Shown: one piece after another, positions 18,701 to 25,953 of the stretch
How the letters are laid out: each line of letters begins with the position of its first letter
Numbering within the stretch: the first letter of the stretch is position 1
NCBI RefSeq assembly: GCF_900107845.1
Contig: NZ_FNRM01000001.1
Span: 712,427-776,426, forward strand
Direction of reading: 5' to 3'
Length of the DNA stretch: 64,000 nucleotides
Source: Alkalimonas amylolytica
GTDB taxonomy: Bacteria > Pseudomonadota > Gammaproteobacteria > Enterobacterales > Alteromonadaceae
Position numbers and translations under genes: made by a program
The notes under the pieces: generated by a model
Seen by the model: only the letters and a program-made list of their open reading frames with translations
What the model was told of the DNA's origin: nothing
Databases searched by the model: none

Positions 18701-19978
18701 AGTTCGAGCTTTACATGCTTCGTTTAGCAACTTGGGGAAGTTGATTCTTTTGAGGCTTTCTGGGAATTCACCCAAAGGCATTGCTACACGAAAGCCAGCA
18801 TTGGCGCCGAGCGGATATTTGGCAGCCCTTTTTTCAGCTACTTCCGCAAGAAAACTGGCTAGCTGAGTAAACACATATTCGTTGCTTTTCAGTTTGCTGA
18901 TTTGGTTACGGCTTTGATCCAGTTCGAAAGTTGCATGACAAACAACGGGTAAAGGTAAATTGATTTCTGTAGGGAAATAAGTAAACAGTGGTGACGTTTT
19001 AAACTCGTTTTTATGCTCAACCTCCGGCACAGCGATGACTATCTCATACAGCAGGTCAGTCTTTGAATCGTCAAGATATGATTTGTCCACACTCCCCTGA
19101 GTTCGAAAAAGCTGCCAAATGCCGATTGGTTCACCATCTTGCATCACCAGTGAGGCATCATCGTCGCCCTCTTTCGACCAGACTGACGGACTTTTTTCCG
19201 GTAATGCAAACTGTACCTCATCAAGATAAGGAACAAACAACAGCATCTCTGGGCGTAGAGATTCTATTTGTTGCATGGCTTTACTAAATGACTCGGCATT
19301 TTCGAAGGGAATACCAATCACAGTGGTATAACCTTGGCTCTTCCAATACAGGCAACGGTCGAAAAGAAAACTAGTTATCTGGCTACCAGAGCCTGACATG
19401 GAAGGCGGAATAGGAAAACCCGGAAACGGAAGCTTTGGCAGGATAATATTGTTTTTGTTGTTGCCCCGCTCTCTTTGGACTAAATCAGCAAGCTCGGAAG
19501 ACTCATCCATGAGATCCTGCAGTTTATTCGCGCTTACCTCATCACTGTAATAGATTGCTAACTCACCACTTAAAATAATCGGGTTCTTTGTCCAATTCAA
19601 AATAGAGCGAAAACCAAGTCCTTTGCAGCCGATGAATTGCTGCTGGTTTAACCGTTTCGGGCTCAAATGCGCATTTTGTAATGACTTAACACCACCAATA
19701 GAAAAGGCTTTGCCATTATTTGCTATTAACAAACCGACTTCAGTCAGCTCAATAACCACTTTACCGCTGACCTTTTCGGCTTTAGCCTGATCAGCAGCAT
19801 TTTGCAGTAGTTCTAATATCTCGCGCCCTTCATAATCGCGGCTGGTTGCAAGTTCTCCACGATAATTGCTGATCAAATTTGACGGTTTTGCTAAATAAGA
19901 TTTCTTCGTTTTTTGCTCTTCCGCCCTTAATACCTTAAACCACTGCTCGCTAGTAATTGGGATTATCGAATCGTCCAT
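15752..19978 (-). CDS. Sacsin/MORC-like GHKL ATPase with C-terminal DUF3883 (nuclease-like) domain
   Basis: A 1408-residue protein. The N-terminal Hsp90-type (GHKL) ATP-binding module shows the N-box ELLQNAADQA (residues about 56-65), a G1 box variant IANNGKAF (about 85-92; the usual Asp is Asn88) and a G2 box GCKGLGFRSIL (about 117-127). The C-terminal region (about 1290-1385) matches DUF3883: GCDILSF, then RFIEVKGR with the E-x-K of PD-(D/E)XK folds, then KYGDKYYLYRI. The start at 19978 (MDDSIIP) was chosen over a longer in-frame start because an AGGA precedes it. Family knowledge: paraMORC/sacsin-like ATPases occur in R-M operons. It lies downstream of hsdM, separated by about 100 bp that hold a hairpin. 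Confidence 0.8.
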   Translation of the reverse strand: MDDSIIPITSEQWFKVLRAEEQKTKKSYLAKPSNLISNYRGELATSRDYEGREILELLQNAADQAKAEKVSGKVVIELTEVGLLIANNGKAFSIGGVKSLQNAHLSPKRLNQQQFIGCKGLGFRSILNWTKNPIILSGELAIYYSDEVSANKLQDLMDESSELADLVQRERGNNKNNIILPKLPFPGFPIPPSMSGSGSQITSFLFDRCLYWKSQGYTTVIGIPFENAESFSKAMQQIESLRPEMLLFVPYLDEVQFALPEKSPSVWSKEGDDDASLVMQDGEPIGIWQLFRTQGSVDKSYLDDSKTDLLYEIVIAVPEVEHKNEFKTSPLFTYFPTEINLPLPVVCHATFELDQSRNQISKLKSNEYVFTQLASFLAEVAEKRAAKYPLGANAGFRVAMPLGEFPESLKRINFPKLLNEACKARTIVPTIAGNVSKVADVFSLKGANPDWLPVSGFKNIVPNDDAEFKWFRELGISELSHEALCEALDSLAEIDLEQRVKLILGLKKLPGNSKSYPSSLLLSSAGERISGNADVYIAPKGGVPNLLPGWTKLWFLDVELQHELMVALHLNDVRSFRNELKQFGLQEYAFGSLIQDLRRQANHRKELEPEQAAKIEQQLLDAIYRLYLTEGDEENKPAFPQKTSLKLLSQNGQLVEADILYMGEGYGVEGRIVQQLYEPKKDRFVASPETFGIQPEDLMQWCRFMNWLGVAKWPREVKRTNADNRFLQFLADMLKYPLQFDDYIFTSKQDLYSANLKLNECVSLDGLDNILVADKYQAVIAWLSKDPRSSLWQNDKTSNASLTCYRSGAHKLRQYGGAVPSYIHWLIKNTNWMIGSDNKAISPNQAILADALSDSIFPRPAIPQDAVMAEFGIDRTAVISAWRHAGVITNVAELSLDGIYAKLLELPNLKQQLPAAKTLYRWLLGALDAAYGDGGSNKAQFFETGKIWGKKQGQYEYFNIRELSYIDDGGLPEELLNRLAIAEISHRSGSPKVERLLGIKSIDRNEIQQTILSFVPAATDIDIDLYFQQAKPFFKALRENQSSQIQYRKEIDKLKLNLCSKLELKIKYQDVEFSFEPKEWEWSIDADVLYIKTPNEVIHYQSDLLADVIGVALASIYRLANGSDFARLFRCSAKERLQLLGKMLGENISAEQLAALATKESVDLIHGGILDTVPVIKAPTVLDGGLTLKPPLVPEPLNPVGLEAGGTSSFKPEDEPEKDGNLDIIPMPTKPMPVSNRRKLSIKKVSRSGSGGSHSYSTVDGDLCERKVLEIEESFEPPRFPLLVGQYTGDQAFGCDILSFATEEAREQFRLNENRDWNLVERFIEVKGRKDKQAEIELRGNEKKAALKYGDKYYLYRICKTSTDTFNLTILRNPLLEPEVVEHSVYIALNRSSKKEEFEIVTRAGDVS

Positions 19979-20011
19979 GTTCACACTTATTCCTGCTGGT
20001 TTTAAAGGGCA

Positions 20012-20035
20012 TAATGGCGGCAAACGCCGCCATTA
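20012..20035. repeat. 10-bp perfect hairpin between hsdM and the GHKL ATPase gene
   Basis: TAATGGCGGC / GCCGCCATTA with a 4-base loop. No T-run follows on the minus strand, so it is more likely an intra-operon RNA hairpin (partial attenuation or mRNA stability) than a full terminator. Confidence 0.6.
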
Positions 20036-20079
20036 CAGATCTCAATTATGCAAACTAATAGGAAAGATTTAAGCGCAGC

Positions 20080-21603
20080 TTAAACCTCGTCCTCCTCAAC
20101 CAAGGCCTCTTCAACACTTTTAAACTCTTCAAGTGCAGCGGTAAGCAACTCAACAATCTCACTGGCAATAATGGCTGGTGGCTGCAGGTTGTCGCTGTCT
20201 TCCAATGACTCATCTTTTAGCCAGGAAATATCCAGGTTGGTTTTATCTCTGCTAATGATTTCATCGTAACTAAACTCGCGCCAGCGACCATCAGGGCTTG
20301 GGCCACCATCTTCTTCGCGCAGGTTCTCTTGCCAGTTTGACACACGCTTTTTTTTATCTTCGGCACAATATAACGCCACAAATTCATCAAAGTCAGCACG
20401 GGTTAATTTGTTCGCTTTTAGCGTTTTATGCACGTTAGTACGGTAGTCATAAACCCAGACGCTCTTGGTCCAGGGCTCTTTTGAAGCAGGCATAGCGTCA
20501 AAAAACAGTACATTTGCCTTTACCCCCTGAGCATAGAAAATACCGGTAGGTAAACGCAAAATAGTGTGTAAATTGAACTGGTTTAACAGTACTTTGCGGA
20601 TGGTTTCCCCTGTACCACCTTCAAACAATACGTTATCAGGCAACACAACCGCCGCCTTGCCAGTGCCGACCCGCAACATATTGCCGATGTGCTGTACAAA
20701 GTTTAATTGCTTGTTCGAGGTATCCGCCCAGAAGTCAGAGCGCTCGTAAGTTAGTTTTTCTTTTTCTAACTTCCCTGATTTTTCGCTGATTACCGTAATA
20801 GAGCTTTTCTTGCCAAACGGCGGGTTGGCCAGAACCATATCGACTTTATTATCACCAACCTCTTTTGCTAGAGCGTCTGAAGTCGAAATTGGGCATTCAT
20901 CGGTACCAATACCATGCAGGTACAGGTTCATTGCGCAAAGGCGCGCCACCGAATCAGAAATATCATTACCCCGAAAAGCTTCCTCTTTTAAAAAGCGCGC
21001 TTCTTTTTTTGATAACGGGCGGGCTGTGTTTTTTACAATATAGTCATGCGCAACGGTTAGAAAGCCACCAGTGCCACATGCAGGATCGGCAATGATCTGC
21101 ATTGGCTGTGGCTGCATAACATCGACAATAGCTTCGATAATTGGGCGCGGCGTAAAATACTGGCCAGCACCTTTTTTCTCACTTTCAGCGCCTTTTTGCA
21201 ACAAGCCTTCGTATATGGCGCCTTTTACATCAATACTAAGCGTTGACCATGATTCTTTATTGATCATGTCAATCAACCGCTCAAGCTTAGCGGGGTCTTG
21301 GATTTTATTTTGTGCTTTTCGGAAAATAGTACCAAGGGTGCCTTTTTGACCGCCCAGCATTTCAAGCGTTTTGCGGTATTCGGTTTCCAGCTCTGCGCCA
21401 TCGAGCTTAATAAGCAGCTTCCAGCGCTCTGTAGCTAAGCTCTCTGCTTCTTGACCGCCAGTAGCACGCTCCGCAGCCATTTTAAGGAAAATAAGGTAAG
21501 TCAGCTGCTCGACATAATCACCATAACCTACGCCTTCATCACGAAGCACGTGGGCATAGTTCCAAACACGGTTTACAATTTCTGTTGTACTAATATTATT
21601 CAT
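20080..21603 (-). CDS. hsdM: Type I restriction-modification DNA methyltransferase subunit HsdM
   Basis: N6-adenine methyltransferase subunit of a type I R-M enzyme; it works with HsdS to methylate a bipartite site. The N-terminal helical domain is followed by GQYFTPR (147-153), SAM-binding motif I ADPACGTGGF (172-181) and catalytic NPPF (260-263). Length 507 residues is normal. It lies 9 bp downstream of the HNH-nuclease gene and is last of the three hsd genes, separated from hsdS by the two Septu-like genes. The order R-S-A-B-M differs from the common M-S-R order. Confidence 0.97.
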   Translation of the reverse strand: MNNISTTEIVNRVWNYAHVLRDEGVGYGDYVEQLTYLIFLKMAAERATGGQEAESLATERWKLLIKLDGAELETEYRKTLEMLGGQKGTLGTIFRKAQNKIQDPAKLERLIDMINKESWSTLSIDVKGAIYEGLLQKGAESEKKGAGQYFTPRPIIEAIVDVMQPQPMQIIADPACGTGGFLTVAHDYIVKNTARPLSKKEARFLKEEAFRGNDISDSVARLCAMNLYLHGIGTDECPISTSDALAKEVGDNKVDMVLANPPFGKKSSITVISEKSGKLEKEKLTYERSDFWADTSNKQLNFVQHIGNMLRVGTGKAAVVLPDNVLFEGGTGETIRKVLLNQFNLHTILRLPTGIFYAQGVKANVLFFDAMPASKEPWTKSVWVYDYRTNVHKTLKANKLTRADFDEFVALYCAEDKKKRVSNWQENLREEDGGPSPDGRWREFSYDEIISRDKTNLDISWLKDESLEDSDNLQPPAIIASEIVELLTAALEEFKSVEEALVEEDEV

Positions 21604-21612
21604 TTAGGGTCT

Positions 21613-22422
21613 CTAGTTTACTGCCTCAAGTAATCCTTTTTCTTTAATTACTTGAGTACAAGCTGCAGTGAACGGTTGATGTTCATTAATATAGCTAACC
21701 AATTCGTCAGATAACTGGTCACATAGTGTTTGATCTCTATTTGGTGAACTTTCGGCTGCAAGCAGCTTGTCGCACAGAACACCTACCTCATCCATCAAAT
21801 CTTTCCGTTGGTAATTCCATGTTCCTTCATCCAGATGATAAAACGCTATTGATTGAACAGCTCTTTCGTTCTTCCACGGATCTTGCTGCACAGCATAAGT
21901 CGCAAGTGGCTTACCGTCGTTAGTATCAAAACAAATTAATTTACAATCACCAATAACTGTTGGATCGAGAAGAACAGGATTCTCATTCCGCTCACTCGCC
22001 TCGTCGACAGCTCTAACATCGCTGTCTTTAAGAGGAAAATATGCGCCTTTTCCGACAATTTGACCTGTCAGATAATCAGTGATTCGAACGTTGCATGTAG
22101 GGTGTGATAGACGGAAATTAGTCCAATCGAAAGCCCGCCACCAGTAACCCGAATGCAGAGCTCCGTTAAGACCGTGTGGTTTTTTCTTTGGCCTGTAGTG
22201 TTCCACGTGCCCTTGTTGAACCTGTAGCTCCGACTCAGAATACCAACATTTTAAGTTACCCAACTGCCATAAAGCTGGTTTTAGCGCTGACCAGCGAGTA
22301 CCGTTGGCATCAATGAAATCGCTACGTTGATCAGGTGGTAATGCAGTAATTTGCGCTTTTGCCGAATCAATGTCTGTTAAATCGGCCAATCTACGCAGCT
22401 GACGTTTATCTATGTATCTCAA
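21613..22422 (-). CDS. ptuB: HNH endonuclease-like protein of the PtuB/TIGR02646 type
   Basis: A 269-residue protein with the layout of the HNH family found in Septu (PtuB) and retron effector pairs: GHVEHYRPKK (E74, H75, R77, P78, K79), then YWWRAFDWTNFRLSHPTCN (N111) and GKGAYFPL. The first Cys motif, usually CxYCE, reads CWYSE here (C59 kept, second Cys replaced by Ser), so zinc binding may be altered. It overlaps the ATPase gene by 4 bases, indicating tight coupling. In Septu the ATPase-nuclease pair causes abortive DNA cleavage on infection (family knowledge). Its position inside an hsd operon is unusual. Confidence 0.8.
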   Translation of the reverse strand: MRYIDKRQLRRLADLTDIDSAKAQITALPPDQRSDFIDANGTRWSALKPALWQLGNLKCWYSESELQVQQGHVEHYRPKKKPHGLNGALHSGYWWRAFDWTNFRLSHPTCNVRITDYLTGQIVGKGAYFPLKDSDVRAVDEASERNENPVLLDPTVIGDCKLICFDTNDGKPLATYAVQQDPWKNERAVQSIAFYHLDEGTWNYQRKDLMDEVGVLCDKLLAAESSPNRDQTLCDQLSDELVSYINEHQPFTAACTQVIKEKGLLEAVN

Positions 22423-24140
22423 ACGCCCTCCTTTTTTCTCGACAACCGTCTAGCGATATCAAAAGATATACGCTTTCTAACCTGCCAAGAAACATGGTCT
22501 GGAGTTGCATTTGCTATTGCCGGAAACTGTTTCTGAGCTTCAGTCATCGCGCGGATATATTCTAGATAAAGAGGATCACGTGCTGCGTGAGAAAAATCTA
22601 ACTTCCCAAGAATTGTGTTTAATTGATCAAGTCGCTGTCTGTCTTCGTCGGTTTTATCTTCTTTCAAACCCAACTCACGTTTTTCATCGAGCAACTTCAA
22701 AGTATCTCTATCCAATGTCGAGCGTAACTTAAAGAAATCACTGGTCAGGATCGCCTGGAAGCCCATACCCTTTGGCGCTGTTGTTGGATGATAGCTATAA
22801 ATTTGACCATCTGAGTTTTTGTCCACGATAACTACTTCGTGCTTGTCTAAACCTGCAAAAGTAAGTGGGCTGTGAGTGGTAATTAAAATTTGGCTATTTT
22901 TGGGGTCTACACCGTATTCTCTAAGATTCTTTAATAAATCTAAACACCAAGCAGGGTTTAGGTGTGTATCGGGTTCATCTAGCAGAAATAAGCTTTCATT
23001 TTGCTGGGTAAAGCGCATTAAGCCAATAATGGTCAAAAGCTGCTGTTCACCCTCGCTCATCTCTTTAAAAGTGATTGGGGTATCAACACCTGCTAACTTG
23101 ACCCGAATTTTTAGACCTTCGCCATCAAGGCTGAGCAAGTCGCTAAAAATGGTACTTTCAAGGCGGGAGAAAAATACCTTTGCATCCAGACCATCAGCTA
23201 ACGCCAAAACACTTTGCTCGCTGGGTAAAAAGCAGTAACGCGTTTCAACTATTTTAGTTTGTTTAAAGGATAATTCCTTGCGCTCACTTCCTCCCATCGG
23301 GAGCAAGGCCTCAGCAAATAGCTTGTCCAAAAAAGGATCAACGTTACCCTTTGCTCCCCAGAAACGGCGGTCTTCTTTCTGAGCTTTCAAAGCATTCTTT
23401 TTAGTCGAGGTGCTCCAATAAGGCTCTTGCAACTTGAATAGCACTGACGACAAATGCTCAATACCAAATTCATCCTTTAGAAACTTTTCAGCTTCAGCGT
23501 CTTTCTTAGCAAAAAATGACAGTAAGGAGAACTGACTGTGGTGTGGCTTCGCCAGAAACATCGTACGCAATGCTCCCTCGTCACCTACTCTCTGTGCATC
23601 ATAGTAGCCACGCTCATGGTCTTCAAAAGCTTGGTTAAATCGTGCAGATATCCCCGAGTAATACCCGAATACGTAATCAGGTAATAAGCGCTTTTCAGTA
23701 AAGCATGTTTCGCCTTCACTATTTTTTATTGGTCGATTTCGTTGGTTGAACTCGCCCTCTTTTAACTCTACAAACAAAGATTCAATTTCTTCGGGAGATT
23801 TCCCTTCAATAACTCCAGCATCATCAATGATCCAGTACTTACGCCGATAACGCTGCACATTATCTTTACGAGAGCTTTTGCGATATGCCTTCTTCGACGA
23901 CTCCCCCTTCGATACAATCTTCACATAGTGACTTCGGCATTTGTACTTGATGCTATATTCAAAATCAGATTCTTCAGCCAAATCGAGATCACGAAATATC
24001 CAGGCAATTGCTTCTAAAATATTTGACTTACCAACACCATTACGGCCAATGATGACCTGGCGCTCGGTGTTCAAAGAAAAATCGACTTCAAAATCCTGCA
24101 GATTTTTAAAGTTTTCTAAGCGCAACCAATCGATTTTCAT
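22419..24140 (-). CDS. ptuA: SMC/ABC-type ATPase of the PtuA (Septu-like) type
   Basis: A 573-residue ATPase. Walker A GRNGVGKSN (32-40) lies at the N-terminus after MKIDWLRLENFKNL; the ABC signature is MSEGEQQ (361-367); Walker B LFLLDEPDTHLNP lies at 384-395 with an H-loop TTHSP about 30 residues later. This is the OLD/RecF/PtuA-type AAA architecture. The C-terminus (after about 450) is helical. It starts 2 bases after the hsdS stop and overlaps the HNH gene by 4 bases, so hsdS-ptuA-ptuB are almost surely co-translated. The partner nuclease identifies it as Septu-like rather than an OLD nuclease (no Toprim region is seen). Confidence 0.8.
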   Translation of the reverse strand: MKIDWLRLENFKNLQDFEVDFSLNTERQVIIGRNGVGKSNILEAIAWIFRDLDLAEESDFEYSIKYKCRSHYVKIVSKGESSKKAYRKSSRKDNVQRYRRKYWIIDDAGVIEGKSPEEIESLFVELKEGEFNQRNRPIKNSEGETCFTEKRLLPDYVFGYYSGISARFNQAFEDHERGYYDAQRVGDEGALRTMFLAKPHHSQFSLLSFFAKKDAEAEKFLKDEFGIEHLSSVLFKLQEPYWSTSTKKNALKAQKEDRRFWGAKGNVDPFLDKLFAEALLPMGGSERKELSFKQTKIVETRYCFLPSEQSVLALADGLDAKVFFSRLESTIFSDLLSLDGEGLKIRVKLAGVDTPITFKEMSEGEQQLLTIIGLMRFTQQNESLFLLDEPDTHLNPAWCLDLLKNLREYGVDPKNSQILITTHSPLTFAGLDKHEVVIVDKNSDGQIYSYHPTTAPKGMGFQAILTSDFFKLRSTLDRDTLKLLDEKRELGLKEDKTDEDRQRLDQLNTILGKLDFSHAARDPLYLEYIRAMTEAQKQFPAIANATPDHVSWQVRKRISFDIARRLSRKKEGV

Positions 24141-24142
24141 GC

Positions 24143-25939
24143 CTAATCCTTAAGTTTTAACTGCAGACTAGCGTTTTTCTCATACGGCCAGCTCTTTAAC
24201 TGCTCCTTTGCAGGCATAAATTTTTCAAGCTGTTCTGAAAGCGCAGCCAGTTCAATATAAAACTCCTCTATCTCTACAAGCGAAAACTCAGCTAACTGCA
24301 TTAATTCTTCAGGAGATATGGGTTCTTTAACTGCCTTAAGTACAGACTCTAATGACTTTCGCCCAGTAGTCACTTTTTTCTCCTTTTTGGGTTTGCTTTT
24401 AGCTTTTTTCACTAGCTGCTGTTTTTCTACTTTTATTCTTTCCAAAAGCTCTGATGCAGTTTGTTGACTATCGTTTGGTACTAGTTCGCCAGCAAATGCT
24501 TTAGTCAGAATCGAACTTTTTAACTTACTAACCATATTGAGTTTTGAGGATATTTCAGCTTCTAGACGGTCTATGCTTACCTGCTTGCTATCGACAGCAT
24601 TGAATATCTCACGTTGTTCTTCTATCGAAGGAATTGGGATACACACTTTTCTTATTATTCCTCCGTTTAAACCTGGACGAGTTTGACCTATAACCTGACC
24701 GAAAAACTGTTTCTTTGCATCAGCAGCGCCCCATAAGTACATATTCACGAAATCAGGTAAAGCTAATTTCTGGTCAATACTGATCCTATAAACATGTTTC
24801 GTAATTATTGCTGGCTCTATATCTGCTGGTACAACACAAGTACGCCCAACGGTAGCCATGACAGTAATCAAAACATCACCAGGCCTAGCCATATATTTCT
24901 TCAACTCTTCAAATTTCTCGTCACTAATTCTGTTATCGGAACCTTTAGAAAAGAAGCCTTCTCGGACATTATCAATACCGATAACAAGCTTGCCTTTGTC
25001 AGTAAACTCTGAGTGTTTTAAGTTACTGCCAAATGGTCCGCTTTGAATAGATCTCGGTATATCAGCTGCTAGTTGCTCTATAGTCATCCATGCCCAACCA
25101 ATTGGTAGCTTCGTTAAGCCAGCCCACGATGGTTCAGTAGGCTCCCTATACTTTTCTTTCCATTTCTCGTCTTTTGGCAAGCTACCTTTTTTAGCAAAAG
25201 CTTTTAACTGTTCCCGCTCCCAGTTCTCGCGTCTTTCTGCAAGAATCCGGTCCAGCAATTTATCTGATGGCTCGAGCTTGTCAGTATTTAGTTCACGCCA
25301 TTTTTCGGTTAGTTTGCCCGTTACAGCATCTTTTAATACGGACTGTCGGTATTGCTGTAACTTTGCTTTGGTTTGTTTTAAGCCTTCGACACCAGCATCA
25401 ATATGAGAAAAAAGCTCTTCGATTTTAGAAACAATTAATTTTTGCTGTTCTAATGGAGCCAATGGAATCGAAACTTTCTTAACGAACTCTTTGCTAATAC
25501 CACCTTGCGCGGCACCACGAAAATCTTTAAGGATTTCTTGTCGACCTACTGAAGACCAAAGAAAATAAAAAATATACTCTGCAGAAACATGCCGACTAAC
25601 TTTACATCGAAATAGATGTTCATTTATGACGGCTTTCTTATAGGGAAATGAAGACCTTACTATTGACGTCTTTGCTGTTGTCGCACCATCTTTTACAATT
25701 AGTATGTCAAACGGTTGAATGTGTCCTTTATTCATCTCGTTTGCAAAATCAACTGGGACAAACTTGATATTATCAAATTTAAAGTCGCCATTATTTCCAA
25801 GGTGCTCCCCTCCCAAGCTTGGCACACCTGACTCATATCCAGACACTCCACCTCGAGGCCTTGCACCTGATTCAAGCTCAATAAGCACAGAATCTAATGT
25901 AGTGAAGCTCCATGACTCCGGAATTAATATTTCTGACAA
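24143..25939 (-). CDS. hsdS: Type I restriction-modification specificity subunit HsdS
   Basis: Determines the bipartite DNA target through two target-recognition domains: TRD1 (about residues 1-160) and TRD2 (about 260-450). They are separated by a conserved helical spacer (LKQTKAKLQQYRQSVLKDAVTGKLT), with a related distal helix (SKLKSSILTKAFAGELV). The total of 598 residues is longer than usual (about 400-460) because of a lysine-rich linker (KKAKSKPKKEKK) and a further helical tail of about 80 residues whose role is unclear. It starts 14 bp after hsdR and ends 2 bp before the ATPase gene. Confidence 0.95.
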   Translation of the reverse strand: MSEILIPESWSFTTLDSVLIELESGARPRGGVSGYESGVPSLGGEHLGNNGDFKFDNIKFVPVDFANEMNKGHIQPFDILIVKDGATTAKTSIVRSSFPYKKAVINEHLFRCKVSRHVSAEYIFYFLWSSVGRQEILKDFRGAAQGGISKEFVKKVSIPLAPLEQQKLIVSKIEELFSHIDAGVEGLKQTKAKLQQYRQSVLKDAVTGKLTEKWRELNTDKLEPSDKLLDRILAERRENWEREQLKAFAKKGSLPKDEKWKEKYREPTEPSWAGLTKLPIGWAWMTIEQLAADIPRSIQSGPFGSNLKHSEFTDKGKLVIGIDNVREGFFSKGSDNRISDEKFEELKKYMARPGDVLITVMATVGRTCVVPADIEPAIITKHVYRISIDQKLALPDFVNMYLWGAADAKKQFFGQVIGQTRPGLNGGIIRKVCIPIPSIEEQREIFNAVDSKQVSIDRLEAEISSKLNMVSKLKSSILTKAFAGELVPNDSQQTASELLERIKVEKQQLVKKAKSKPKKEKKVTTGRKSLESVLKAVKEPISPEELMQLAEFSLVEIEEFYIELAALSEQLEKFMPAKEQLKSWPYEKNASLQLKLKD

Positions 25940-25953
25940 ATCAGTATCTCGTT

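Noticed and set aside
21613..24140. Retron (Ec78-type) with PtuAB effectors
   Set aside because: No reverse transcriptase gene with a YxDD motif and no retron-like inverted repeats are seen near the pair.
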